Below are positions 13,219-25,700 of a stretch of DNA of 64,000 nucleotides, piece after piece. This DNA is from Bedellia somnulentella (lineage: Eukaryota; Arthropoda; Insecta; Lepidoptera; Bedelliidae). Made by a program: the position numbers and the translations under genes. The DNA lies in contig OY755177.1 of NCBI GenBank assembly GCA_963576735.1, positions 62,001 to 126,000 of the forward strand, in the 5' to 3' direction. The stretch's first letter is position 1. Each line of letters begins with the position of its first letter. Under the pieces are notes generated by a model. That model saw only the letters and a list, made by a program, of their open reading frames with translations, did no database searches and was not told the DNA's origin.

Positions 13219-13989
13219 TTGCTTATGGCATTTACGGCATTTTATTTATTTATCTCATATAGCTTAGGTACACACAACATTGCCCCGCCAGAGCGGCACT
13301 TAGCTACCCGACACAGCATCCAATCTATAATCAAGGTGAAGCCTCACTGGCCACAGGGGCAGTAGCAATACATCATTTCAAAAAATAATAAAAATATGAA
13401 GACAAGTAGTGCCAAGCAAAAATGACTGTCTTGGTCTTGTCTGATTCGATGTGAAATGTATGCTTAAATTATAACTAACTGCTATCCATCATAGTAACTA
13501 CTGTCATAGATATTCTTAGAAGTATTGAAGAGCTGACGAAATATGAAAATAAATACTTAACACATATCTGTGGAACAAGAAAATGTTCATAGCGTAGTTC
13601 GTAAAATATCTATTGAAATTCCAACTAGGATTGCAAAGGTTAAAATTCATGTGTCGCGCATGTTATTGTCATACAAAAAGGGATAATAAAATTCGGTAAT
13701 AGTGAGAAATTGGTATGGGTGATGCTGACGTTTTGCAACTCGTTTCACAATTCCCTTACATTCTTGTTGTAATGGTGATGGTGAAAAAAATCTGATTTGT
13801 TATTCCGTTGATGTACAATTGCATTCGAATGCAGTTATAATGTAAATCTTAGCCAATAAACTAATGTCGATATAATTACACTTTTTGTAAGTTTTCCAAG
13901 TCATATATTTATGAATACCCATACATTTGAAGTTGTATTACGCTTTCAAGCGAACAGTATTTTTTCAAAAGGATTAGTTACTGATTGAC
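13219..13989. other. Nothing recognised
   Basis: AT-rich spacer without long frames or repeats I can name. Confidence 0.5.
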
Positions 13990-14420
13990 CATGACTTTAG
14001 GTGTGCCGGGTATCTGAAGACCGTTCTGGCGGGTCAAAGGTGTCTGCACCTAAGCTAAATCGCATGGAGAAGATAAAGGAGTCCTAACAAGGTGACAAAG
14101 CGGTAGGCTTATGTTATACAGTGCGCGCGCACTCGCGCGCTATTTGGGAGGCGTATGGCAGTGGCAGGCAAGGGAACTTCCCTTCTATCAACCCTTACTC
14201 AGGGTTCTCCCACCTTGCCAGTGAGAGTCGGTGTCTGGAGTGGTATGTTTTTTGACCGCGAGCGCTGGTGGCCTCTGAGGCGTTAAGCTCGCGGGTGATC
14301 CGAGAGCACGCTACGAGGGCGTCTCTCTCGAGTTCCGACATCCGGTGATATTGTGTAGTCGAGCGAAGCTCGATGCAGTGGGTTAGGGTGAACAGGGTTC
14401 CTATCAAAGTGTATACGTGC
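13990..14420 (-). mobile_element. GC-rich block, possible retroelement ORF1 relic
   Basis: Markedly GC-rich against its surroundings. A minus-strand frame at 14195-14422 reads an acidic-basic helical stretch (MSELERDALVACSRITREL) like lepidopteran LINE gag N-termini. Includes a CGCGCGC...GCGCGC self-complementary run near 14123. Family not identified. Confidence 0.35.
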
Positions 14421-16396
14421 ATTTCATTAAAGTGATACTTTATTGTATCGGGTTACCACAAATTATATAGAAAATGCAGAAATTAACGCAGGAAGTTTTG
14501 AACCAAAGATCTGGTTTTCTATAAAATAACCTAAATTATTTGATATGTTAGTTTAATAACATACTAAAAAGAACAAAACAATGATTCGTAATACTTTAGA
14601 ATGTTACAAACACGTTACGTTAAAGCAATCGCTACTAAATTGCATATAAAAGTAACATAACTCCTTAAACACACACGACAATAGGATAGCGCGATGCTAA
14701 AACTGCTCTACATAGCTCTTAATGTCCTTATTAAGAAATTTCCTCCGCAACGTTTATTTACTAATCTGACAAATGACAATTACTATATTCGCGCAGTTGA
14801 TGGTGTAATTAGTGTCAAAAGACACGCAGATAAAGATCCCGCTCGCGGCGCGCGGCCGAAGTAAATGACCGCTGTACTGGTAAATTTTGAAACTTGCAAA
14901 ATGCAGAAAATACCAATTGAAACCATAAGACCTGCTGCTAGGGTACAAATTGGATAGTTTCAACTACAGCCAAGTTTTTTCCGCATAGTTTACGCACTGT
15001 TTCTTTGGCAAATTGTCACCATTAGTAATGTAGAGACATAATGTGTTCTAACATGTTTGATGACAAAATGCTTATGATACAATTGTTCAACAATGAAAGA
15101 GAACGTTTGGTGTTAAATTATTAACTATTACTGTACTGTCTCCATGAACGGTTAGTGCTATATAATCTTGCGACTTGGGCCTCATTTTCAGGCCCAGTGA
15201 TATACCCACAAATTTTATTATTGTTTATTCTGATTCACATGATTGTTCAAAAACCTAAAACTATTCCGTTCCACGGAGTTCACGTTAAACCCTAGGAACT
15301 TCTACTACTCCAACTAAATAGCGTGAGTATATGTATGCATGATATCTCATATAATTTAGTCAATTCCCAACCTATTTGGGACAAAGATCAGTCAAAAAGT
15401 GTATTAAATTTAAACAAAGTAATGCTAGGTGCAAGGTTATTATTAGGCAATGCGGTTACAGACCTTTTACCGAAAATTCTCCTTCTCTCTAAGCTCGGGC
15501 ACTGGTTACCCCGTTTTGGGATTCATGGCCGTGAGTGTATGTATTTATGATTTTTTTTTTATATTAAAACACATACGTAATAAGTTTTAATTTGCATTGC
15601 GATTTCTGCTTTCTTTATCTTTCCTTCCTCTACGTATGCTTGCTAACGAAACCCTTCACGGCCGACGACGACTAGCAATTGTTTTTAAAAATTTACTTAG
15701 TTTTCTACTTGAGCAAAGTTACACGATGAATATTTTAACTCTTGGCTATGTCAACTCGATGTGATGGGTGTAGGTACATTTTAATAAACAAACCCCTTTC
15801 GGCGATTAATATTCTAGTTGAGATGATTATTAGAGTATTACTAAAAGCACATTTGTAACAAAGTGTTTAAATATAAAACTATTAACACCAGCACTTCAAT
15901 AAAACCTCAACACTCATTTTGTAATATATTCTCAAAACATTAACCTCCTTTCCTAAGACGTCACACAGATGATTAGTTGAAACGTATTTCAAAACTTGTA
16001 TGAATTTGTCATGTGTCGTTACATTAATTATTGTATAATTTAATTTGCAAAACAGTGAAAGTTTAATTTATTTGTCTTCAGAATGCGAATCTCAATCATT
16101 GAGTATTTATGGTTTCATAACCATTCATACCTATTAATCACTTGGCTGAATAAATTTTATGTTCGCTCATAATAACTGCGAAAATATCCGATATAGGGGT
16201 TAATTTTATGCATGTTACATTATATAACAATTAACTTAATATATTAATAAAAATCATGCAAAATCACTACAAAAAAAACAAATAAGTTGGTCCCTGCTGC
16301 CTGTTCTTATTTTCGCCCAGAATTTCAAAAATACACAGCGGATGTTATTTTAATAGATCGATATCACTTTACAGTATGTAATTGAAAATAGTATTT
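14421..16396. other. Nothing recognised except small SINE/LINE tails
   Basis: AT-rich; short frames only. Confidence 0.5.
15440..15552 (+). mobile_element. SINE-A 3' half, decayed
   Basis: GCGGTTACAGACC-like segment to GGCCGTGAGTGTATGTATT. A stray TATG-type tail (GCGTGAGTATATGTATG) also lies at 15321-15337. Confidence 0.6.
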
Positions 16397-16656
16397 TGCC
16401 GTGTAGTGCCGGCTTAGAATGTCGCTACCCCTTTCTTCCCACGGGTGTCGTAAGAAGCGACTAAAGGTATCGGGGCTTTATATTGGATTTTTGGGCGATG
16501 CGGTTGGAGACCCATCACTAAAAACCTTTATTTTTACCATATTTTCCCCACTCAACTTCCAAAAGTGGCTGAGGAATTTCTAATTCCTTAGCTCTGGCTA
16601 CCCCTTCTAGGGAAATATATCCGTGAGTATATGTATGTATGTATGTATGTATGTAT
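16397..16656 (+). mobile_element. SINE-A copy, full length
   Basis: GCCGTGTAGTGCCGGC head through a five-unit TATG tail. Confidence 0.9.
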
Positions 16657-16903
16657 TTTCGAAATGATAACATATTATATTGACTTTAAATATCGTTATG
16701 TATCTCGCAGCACGTGATGATAAGCAGCTAATTCTTTAAAAATCGCATTTGTTTTAGGAACGTATGTGAGGAAGGATTGTTGTGACGCTCCAGGTTCCGC
16801 AAAGTCCAATTATTTTTCTCTTCTAAAGTACAGCTTGGAAAACGTTGACAATAAAATAAAATAGAAAATTTATTGCAAGTCACAAGAGAAATATGTGGTA
16901 TGG

Positions 16904-17284
16904 AAGTGTAGTGTCGGCTGAGAATAAGACTACCCCATTTCTACCTGTGGGTGATCGTAAGAAGCGACTAAAGGTATAGGGGCTTTTTAAGTGATTTTTA
17001 AGCGATGTGATTGGAGACCCGTCACCAAAACTTTTGTTTTACTTTCTTTTCCCCAATCAACTTCCAAAAGTGGCTGAGCAATTTCTAATTCTAAGAAACT
17101 AGAAGTTCCTTAGCCACTTTTGGAAGTTGCATGGGGAAAAGATGGCGAAATAAAGGTTGTTGGTGATGGGTCTCCAACCGCATCGTCCAAAAATCCCCTA
17201 AAAGCCCCAATACCGTTAGTCGCCTCTTACGAACACCCACCGGCAGAAATGGGGTAGTGTTATTCTAAGCCGACACTACACAGC
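16904..17284. mobile_element. Inverted SINE-A dimer (tail-less palindrome)
   Basis: A + copy (16904 to about 17092) lacking its 3' end is fused directly to a - copy (about 17098-17284) also lacking its 3' end. The result is a 380-bp imperfect palindrome with heads outward. Confidence 0.85.
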
Positions 17285-17417
17285 TCATTATTCTTTAATT
17301 ATTATTAATAATAATTATTCTTCTTAATAAGTAAGGAAACTTTTTATCACAATCACTTTAAAATATCAGACATTATTTAAACTATAAAATATTGGAAAAA
17401 ATATGTTGCACTGATTA

Positions 17418-17666
17418 CCACTAATTCAATGCAGGTGGTTGGTAGGCGAAGGTCAGTTCAGCATTTTGAACAACTTTTGCCAATAAACCATGGAAGGTAG
17501 TTTTATTAAAATGCACGTCTCCATACAAAATGAATCAGTTAATCACATAATTTATAAAATACTGTTTTTTTTTTTGTAATTTTCGACAAAAGGTTTATTG
17601 ATAAAAGTTGTTCAAGATAAAAAATACGCCGCCGGAAAAAATACCTACTATTGATTGAATTAGTGG
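17418..17666. mobile_element. MITE-like foldback element
   Basis: Outer arms of 13 bp (17418-17430 / 17654-17666) are perfect. Inner arms of 24 bp (17466-17489 / 17592-17615) match at 22 positions. No coding potential. Confidence 0.6.
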
Positions 17667-18177
17667 TGCGTTTGTTCGGTACGGTAAGGTAGTTAAGGTA
17701 GTTCAATCATATTGTTTTATTGTTTTTTTTATTCTATATAAATATATATAAAAGGAGTTTTTTAAATACTACAAAATATCAGTTAACTGCTTTATTAACT
17801 ATATCACAATATTATTCATTTTTTTCATTCGAGAAAACAATATATATTTAAATTTTTTCTGTATCTTCTTATTTTCTTTGTCTATATCGTCTCATTTTTA
17901 AGTATGTAAACCTGTAAAACAATTAAATATAAACATTTGGGAAAACTGTTTAAATTAAAAAACAAAAATGAAATAACATCCAAGGTCCCAATTCTCTTAA
18001 AGTAATAAAACAAATTGATAATAATATAAAAAAAAGAAATAATGAACAAACGCCTATTTCAGTGAGCATCGCAATAATTACAGTTTTAGTCTTTCATTTG
18101 CCTTGCTGGAGGCAAAAACACTGGGTATAGCAGTACGTTATGATATGAGTATGACCAGTTTTCTCCTTGAGTTGTAA

Positions 18178-18350
18178 TGGGGTTTATAAATTATGTTTAG
18201 GCGGTGGGGTTGAAGGCTCATCACCAACAACCTTCTTTTTACAATCCTTTTCCCACTTTACTTCCAAAAGTCCCTGAAGAATTTCTAATCATGAAGCTCT
18301 GGTCACCTGTTTCCGGGATTATTAGCCGTGAATATGTATGTCTGTGTATA
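18178..18350 (+). mobile_element. SINE-A copy, 5'-truncated
   Basis: Starts in the body and ends GCCGTGAATATGTATG. Confidence 0.75.
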
Positions 18351-18560
18351 TGATAGGATGGCCCGGGTTTCTGAATTACAGCACTTAACCATCTGCTATA
18401 AATAGCAATGCCGTGCGTGCGATTGGTACTCATTATCTAGTTGTACGACTAACTACTTATCAGAAAAATTTTAACTATAGTACTTCGTACTAATTGTAAA
18501 ACGAATACATTTGCTTTATAAGGACCAGAAACCTGCGATGTACAACCGCAAATTATCAAC

Positions 18561-18645
18561 TAAATTCAAACTCAAACATTGATGCCATATATTCCCGAAG
18601 GGATTGGTAGAGGTGATGATATTTTCTGAACATTGGCGAGGTGAA
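18561..18645 (-). mobile_element. SINE-B 3' end
   Basis: Inverted tail TTCAAACTCAAAC followed by diverged end sequence. Confidence 0.65.
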
Positions 18646-18856
18646 TAACACGGTTTCACAGATTCAAACATGGTTTGCTTTCAATATTCTTACACTGAAT
18701 GGCCAAAAATCCTACCAATGCTAAATTTGTATTGAATTAATTGAATTAATTAAAAATCCTACCAATGCTAAATTAAAAATGCATTAAATTTGTATTACCC
18801 AATGTTAAGTGCGTTGATATCGAAATAGTTTTAAAAAATAAAAAGTTAGTATTTGA

Positions 18857-19110
18857 CGACAGCCGTGGCCGAGTGGATAGGTGACTAGCTTCTCGGTCCG
18901 GAGGTTGCGGGTTCGATCCCCGCTAAGAGCAACATTTATGTGATGAGCATAAATGATTGTTTCTTAGTCTTGGATGTTATTTATATGTGTATTATACAAT
19001 ATTAAATATATCGTTGAGTTAGTATCCCATAATACAAGTCTTACTTAGTTTGGGGCTAACTTGATCTGTGTATAATATGTCCGTATATATATTTTATTTA
19101 TTTTATTTTG
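18857..19110 (+). mobile_element. SINE-C, tRNA-headed (Leu/Ser-like head)
   Basis: CGTGGCCGAGTGGATAGGTG (box A region) and GCGGGTTCGATCCCCGC (box B and T-arm) form a tRNA-like head. The body contains TTAAATATATCGTTGAGTT. A related minus copy is at 41998-42286. Confidence 0.8.
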
Positions 19111-19361
19111 GATGACACAGTTTTCTTATAGATAACTCTGAAACAATGATATATCCAAGCTAAAGTCAGACAGGAAAAAGACCCTTTACTATTTCTTCTG
19201 CTTCACAAGTGTGACGAAAATGAGTACTCAGAACAATGTGACGTTTAAAAGTACTATAACTCTGCCACTCTTTAAGGAATATACGGTATAAACGATATGG
19301 TGAGATTTTAAGAGTCTTCAAATATAATCATAGTAAATATAAGTGCCTCTTCATAAATTTT

Positions 19362-19608
19362 GCCTTTTGCTGTGTAGTGTCGGCTTAGAATAGCACTACC
19401 CCATTTCTTCCCGTGGGTGAACGTAAGAGGCGACTAAGGGTATTGGGGCTTTTTAAGGGATTTTTGGGCGATGCGGTTGGAGACCCATCACCAAACACCT
19501 TTATTACCATCTTTTCCCCTCTCAACTTCCAAAAGTGGCTGAGACATTTTCAATTCTTCAGCCCTGGCTACCACTTTTAGGGATTTATAGCCGTGAGTAT
19601 ATGTATGT
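19362..19608 (+). mobile_element. SINE-A copy with 10-bp target-site duplication
   Basis: CATAAATTTT at 19352-19361 and 19609-19618 flanks a 247-bp copy. Confidence 0.93.
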
Positions 19609-19840
19609 CATAAATTTTCCTTGGATTTTGAATATTTGCTTCCTTGACTTGCGTGTGTATTTTGTGAAGCAACTAATCTGATTACAGAATAATACAATCT
19701 AAATGCGATGAGTCAGGGTTTTTCTCTTTATTTGGTGTGACGTCATCGGTCGTTTTACTACCTCTACATTTCGTGTTGGATCGCGTAAAACAATTACATT
19801 TGGCAAGATTCATACATATTCTTAAGTACTACTATACATA

Positions 19841-20438
19841 GTATTTTCTAAGATTTTCACGATTGCACATTATAATTGAAACAACTTTTGATTTTCGGAT
19901 ATTTTAATCGCGTATTATTACATTATTTTTAAAGCCCATATTGAAGAAAGAACATATTGCTGATATGAAGAATAGGCGTCCTGGAAGATCTGCTTTGTTT
20001 GAACACACCTTCGATAAGCCAAACCACCACATGCGTTTTGACAAACCTACAATTCTAGCAAAAGAGAATCGATTGATACCTAGAATGATACGCGAGTCTA
20101 TTGAAATAAAGAAACATCCAAACTTCAATAGAGATGATGGTTGGCAATTACCACCTGCTTGGAACCCGATCATTAGCACAACCAAGCTAGGGAAGAACAC
20201 TAGCAAGACTCTAGATAACATTAGCTCTTTTTGTACATAGCAAATATTAAACGCAAATGTAACTTAAAATTTTGTGAAGGTAGTTAGTATTAATAATTTT
20301 ATAGTACTGTATAATGACAAATAACACCTCAGTCTTCCCGTGACCATGATAACTGAAAAGTTTTCGAAACGTCGGGCTTTAAAAATAATGTAATAATACG
20401 CGATTAAAATATCCGAAAATCAAAAGTTGTTTCAATTA
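19841..20438 (+). mobile_element. Penelope-like element relic with inverted arms
   Basis: 66-bp exact reverse-complement arms at 19871-19936 and 20375-20440 flank a Penelope C-terminal coding piece. The 14-mer TACTACTATACATA at 19827-19840 and 20439-20452 is a candidate target duplication. Confidence 0.8.
19941..20240 (+). pseudogene. GIY-YIG endonuclease C-terminal part of Penelope-like element
   Basis: Open frame carrying KEHIADMKNRRPGRSALFEH, the HIxDxxxxRxxxSAxxEH core of Penelope GIY-YIG endonucleases, then a conserved tail to a stop near 20240. The GIY-YIG strand itself is missing at the left, where the arm has been joined. Not functional alone. Confidence 0.75.
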
Positions 20439-20668
20439 TACTACTATACATACAGCAAATAAATCAAAAGCGTGTTTCAAGGCATTCGAGCTAACTACCC
20501 ACTTATCCATCAAACAATCAAATCAATCAAAATCATTTATTTTTATCAAAAGTTTACATCAACGAGACGAGAATCAACGGTCCCCACACTAGGTAAAATC
20601 CTGTATTAGGTAAAATCCATGAATGATTTCTGAGATCAAAGTATAGTTGAATTTCATTTACTTGGAAC

Positions 20669-20933
20669 ATACGTACATACATACATATACTCACGGCTAT
20701 AAATCCCTAGAATGGGTAGCCAGAGCTCAGGAATTAGGAATTCCTCAGCCTCTTTTGGAAAGTTCAGTGGGGTAGATATGGTAAAATAAAGGTTGTTGGT
20801 GATGGGTCTCTAACTGCATCGCCCGAAAATCCCTTAAAAGCCCCAATACCGTTAATCGCCTCTTAAGTACACCCACCGGAAGAAATGGAGTAGTGCTATT
20901 CTAAGCCGACACTACATAGCTAACTTACTTAGC
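20669..20933 (-). mobile_element. SINE-A copy with target-site duplication
   Basis: TTACTTGGAAC at 20658-20668 and 20934-20944; about 13 extra bases lie beyond the usual head. Confidence 0.85.
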
Positions 20934-21602
20934 TTACTTGGAACGAAATGTAAAAAACTTCTGTTGTATTTGAAACTGAGTAAGTAAGTTTAAGAACCAT
21001 GATTTATTCATTTTTCTTGATGTATGATGAGAAAAGTAGTAGAAGTAAAATACTGATTCCAAATGCACCTACTGATTTTCATAATGTAGGTTGCCTGTGA
21101 CAAAATAGAAGGAAAATATTAATTGCAAAATTTATAATAAAAATTTGAGGGACAACTTTAAAGTTCTAAATGGGAATAATAAAAGGGATAAAAAAAAATT
21201 TCTTTCATCATTACAAAAACATTATACATTTCGACCTATCCTAGTAAGCCCCGTAGGGCCTGTAACAGGACAGCGTCGGTCCTCCGTTTCGTGGCATAGT
21301 GTGGTAACATATTTATTTCATAATCATTATTATTACTAATTTACATTATTAACAATTTTTTTAACAATTTTAATTTCATTTTATATATTACTTTTGTCAA
21401 TATATGTAAAATGTACATTTTTAGTTATATTAAAATAAAATTATATTAATATTCTATAGAATTAATACTTGAATGTTAACAAGAAAAGGAGAGACTAACA
21501 GAGTCGAAAAGAAATAACAATGGTATTAGAAATGCTGTGTAACGTTATCGTAGGAAGTTTGGGAACTGAGAAATTGTATTTCTAATCTGCTTAATTTAAA
21601 AA

Positions 21603-21855
21603 GTTGCCGTGTAGTTCCGGCTTCGAATGTCACTCTTAGATGACTGTCTCAGAAAGGGGTCTTTCTACTCACGGGTGTCGTAAGAGGCGACTAAGGGTAT
21701 GGGGCATTTTTAAGTTGGAAACCCATCACCAACGATGCTTTATTTCTGAAATCTTGTCCCCTATCAACTTCCAATTGCGACTGAGGATTTTCCAGCACTG
21801 AAACTCTAGCTAACCCTTTTGAGATTTATGGCCGTGATTATATGTATGTATGTAA
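21603..21855 (+). mobile_element. SINE-A copy with small internal insertion
   Basis: A 20-odd-base insertion after the head (around 21635-21658), then a normal body and TATG tail. Confidence 0.82.
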
Positions 21856-22609
21856 ATTGACAGTTAATTATGTGCAAATTGACCCGCGAGTTTTATTATA
21901 AATGTAAAACGTTGTGATATCTTTAATAAATATTTTCCCATGATTAAATTATGCGACCTATATAATTTTAACAAAACCCTTTCTGAAATTCAGTTGTGAT
22001 GTGAAACATACAAATAACTAAAATTAAATTGCCCATATGTTACCCTTTTAGAGAAGAGTTCTATTCTAAATTTTCATACTGCAAGTCCAAAATTAAAAAA
22101 AAGTACATACGCATGACAACTCAATTTTAGGAGTAAATCTTGAAGGGGGCTTAGAGGTTTAATCTTATAATTGATTTTTCAGTGGTTTCTTATGTCATAA
22201 ATGGAATATTTGTAACGGATTTCAAGATTATAGGTTTATAAATAAAAAAAAGATACAACCTATAACCCTCTATTTTATTTCTTTATGAGTAGATATTTTT
22301 ATTGATCAAATGTATAAGATTTATGTTGCTTTGAAAAAATATTTTATATTCAATGTATAGAATACTACTTTGTTATAAACTTTAGTTACTTTACTGGGTT
22401 AAGACCTGAATGACCAGCAACAAAAGACAAAAAATATTGCAAATTTACAGCCGCACTTAAAGGTTTTGTACACTGCACGTTTTTATGTCACTTTAATTCA
22501 ACATTAATGTATTGGTTGCATCTTTTTGGCTGCGTTCATATGTTTGTAGACGGCGCGTTTAAAAACCCTAGTATGCAAAGGCCCTAACATCTAGTAGGCT
22601 GGCTGGTGT

Positions 22610-22711
22610 CAGCTGCTGCATACCAACGAAGCGGCGCCGCCACATTCCGCGCGCTCCACCGGCCGCGGCTGTCGTGTGTCGTCTCGTGGTCGCCGCCGGC
22701 TCGCATCCGAC
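22610..22711 (+). promoter_or_regulatory. GC-rich leader / probable 5' UTR of gene A
   Basis: About 100 nt of CG-rich sequence directly upstream of the gene A start, standing out from AT-rich flanks. No TATA box or NF-kB-type motif was convincing, so the transcription start is not placed. Confidence 0.45.
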
Positions 22712-22738
22712 ATGAGTGTGTTCGCGCTCAGCTACATC
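22712..22738 (+). CDS. Gene A exon 1 (start, signal peptide first half)
   Basis: Encodes MSVFALSYI and ends at a GTAAGT donor, phase 0. The start is chosen because joining to exon 2 yields a complete hydrophobic signal sequence. It follows a short GC-rich leader unlike the surrounding AT-rich DNA. Confidence 0.78.
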
Positions 22739-25700
22739 GTAAGTTTAGTATTTTATCTCGTATTTTGTAAACAAGTCAAATGTAACGGTTAATAATATTT
22801 ACCTGATTATTATGTTCAGGTGATTAATTGAAGCATAAAGAGATCATTTATATAATAAGAGCCTGGTAACTTAAACTCAGAAAATATATATATAAAAAAA
22901 AGTTTTTCAAGTCTATTTACAGAACTGAATGCAATTAAATCAAAAATTTGCATTTAAAAAATATAAATTAGTTATTTTTATCTTGTTAATTGTCAAAAAA
23001 TACACGGTGAAAAATACCTTTAGAATAGAACAAAAAACGTATCACTGTACATCTAATAAATAAATGTTTACAAACAATACGTTTTAACAATGAAATAGAG
23101 CAATGGCAAGGTCGGAGGTGAGAGGTCAATTAGAGTAATGTTAGGTATCTATCTATTTACTCCACTATGTCCATCTAGATGTAACCGAAAGGAATTGAAA
23201 TCGGGGATGAAAGTTGAAGTATGGAGTTTTTCTTTTGAAGATTGGAGTAGGCAGAGACTATCGATCGTTTATATTAACATTTTTAAAGGGCAACTGTGAT
23301 AGCTCAGTGGGAAGAATCACCGCCTACCATACAGACAGGTGTGGCTTCTAATCCCGAATCAAGGTTACACCAATTTAGCTTTTCTAAAGTCATATATGTC
23401 GTATTTTTTTATTGGTTGTTAACGGCGAGGGAAAACTATGTGATGAAACCGACATGGCTAAGGACTTAGGATTAGGACTTGGTAATGTGATGGATTCCGA
23501 ATTAAGTGACGACCCTACAAGTATGTGTTCACGCATCTATAGGGAGTGTGTCTAGTTTACCAGATGCGCAAAGGAAACGCCGTGCTGGAAGCAGATTGAG
23601 TACTTCCGATTCTGATGGTAGTGCTGAAGTATCTGTCTCAAAACAAACAGTGGCTAAAAGAGGGCGTGGTAGACCACCTACCACTGGCCAATATGTTGGT
23701 ATCGGGAGAGCGTGGCAAGATGCTGCGGAGGCAAAAAAGAACAGTTCTTACTAGAACTTTCTGAGGGTTTTACCCAACAAATGGAGAGATATAACCGTGC
23801 CAAAGAGAGAGAGAATGCGCAGGCTCTAGAGGCGCAACAACGAGTAGCTAGTACTCTCGATCATAATGGGGGTAGCCCATAAATCAATGGTTTTCTAGAG
23901 TAATAGAGTAATTAGAATTAAAGTCCTTAAAAATGCCACCCCGTCAATCAAGGAGGCCTCTGAGGCGATGTCCGAAAGGTCATCGAATGAAAAAACGCTA
24001 AGGCTGGAGAAAGAAAATTCAAACTTAAAAGACGAGTTAAGACGGATGAAAGAATCCAATGAAGGGTTCCAGTCAGAGCAGTCTGCTCATATAAAAGAGT
24101 TGAAGGCTATTAAACTAGAAATACATAGTGGCAATAGCAATATCAATCTGGAGGTAAGCGATACCATAGCTCAAAAAGTCATGGTCCACGTTGAGACCAT
24201 GATGAACGCCAGGTTGGAAGCTTTAGAGGGCAGGTTGCTCCCTGCAGTATGTGTATTCGTACAAAATGGCGATAGATCTGACACGCCATACACATGAGTC
24301 CAAGCAAAACGTGGGTACTCTGCACTCCAGGTGACAATAATTTTACGTTATATTCAGCAGTATTAGTACATCTGTCACCCCTTCAGGGATATCGCCGTAC
24401 AAGTTTATGAATTTATAACATAACATAATAACATAAAGTTTCCAAGTTTAATTATTATGAATACATACATACTTATACTCACGGCTATAAATCCTTAGAA
24501 GGGGTAGTCAGATCTAAGGAATTAAAAATTCCTCAGCCACTTTTGGAAGTTGTGTGAGGAAAAGATGGTAAAATAAAGGTTTTTGGTGATAGGTCTCCAA
24601 CCGCATCGCCCAAAAATCCCCTAAAAAGCCCCAATACGGTTAGTCGCCTCTTACGTACACCCATCGGAAGAAATGGGGTAGGCCGACACTACACAGCAGA
24701 ATATTTTTAACTGTTAATAAAATTTGAATTTTGTATATGTGCCTCTTGCTTTATCTGTTGAACCGAATGTATTTTCAATGGCTGATAGCAAATGTAACAA
24801 AGAGTAACTCAGACTTGTTATATTTTTATTAACAACGCTGACAACCCTCACATTATATAGTCATGTACAATATAATAACAAAGCTAAAAAGACATATAAA
24901 TGTAATAACAATCAAAACATGTCTGTCATCCTAAAATACAGGTTTTGTAACCTTGCTATCCTAACTAAGAACGGAGGCAATGCTTATTTTCTCTAATTCA
25001 TATATTCCTTAGTTCATACTCTTTATTAAAATAATAACAACAACGCAAAATATATAATTATCACTTTAGTACAAACTTGTTATCTCCACCCGTTCTCAGC
25101 AAAATGACCTGTATGCCCATAAATGATGATTTAACCTTCACATGTCTCGTACTCACAGTTTACCGCCAACTTCACATAAAACACTAAATCTTCAGAAATG
25201 TACAAATTCACCAATTAGGGGTCGTAGTTTTCTACGATCTATCTCTATACCACACATTATTAGGATCATTAACTTTTTCTTAATTTAATAATATAGCAAT
25301 AAAAAATATCTTTTCGTATTGTAGATATGGTTCAAACCAAATATGGTTGGACATAATAATACTCAATGATCTCAGAAGAGTGTCTGAGGGAGAGAGTCTT
25401 AAAATAAAAATAGAAAAACAAAAACCATGTCTAACAGTCATATTGTTCACACTCCCGTTGAACTTGGAGAGTACACTCGAAGTTGTTCGCCAATAAGTAC
25501 TCCTGGGACAAACCATTCGGTTGGGTTGAGCTAACTTTGAGAATAAGGTCAACATTCGTAGTCAGCTCGGAAGGACAGAGTTCGGGGAACTGTGCCATAT
25601 ATTCTGCTACGAAATTCTGCCGGGTTTGAAGACAAAGCTCTTTGTGTTGCCTGTAATGATCAACGGTGCAGAGAAGTTAACTTTTACAATCTCTATATAT

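Noticed and set aside
16620..16656. CRISPR-like or minisatellite array from TATG runs
   Set aside because: Simple tail of a SINE-A; no spacer-repeat structure, and this is a eukaryotic genome.
18857..18932. tRNA-Leu/Ser gene
   Set aside because: The tRNA-like part continues into a SINE body that recurs at 41998.
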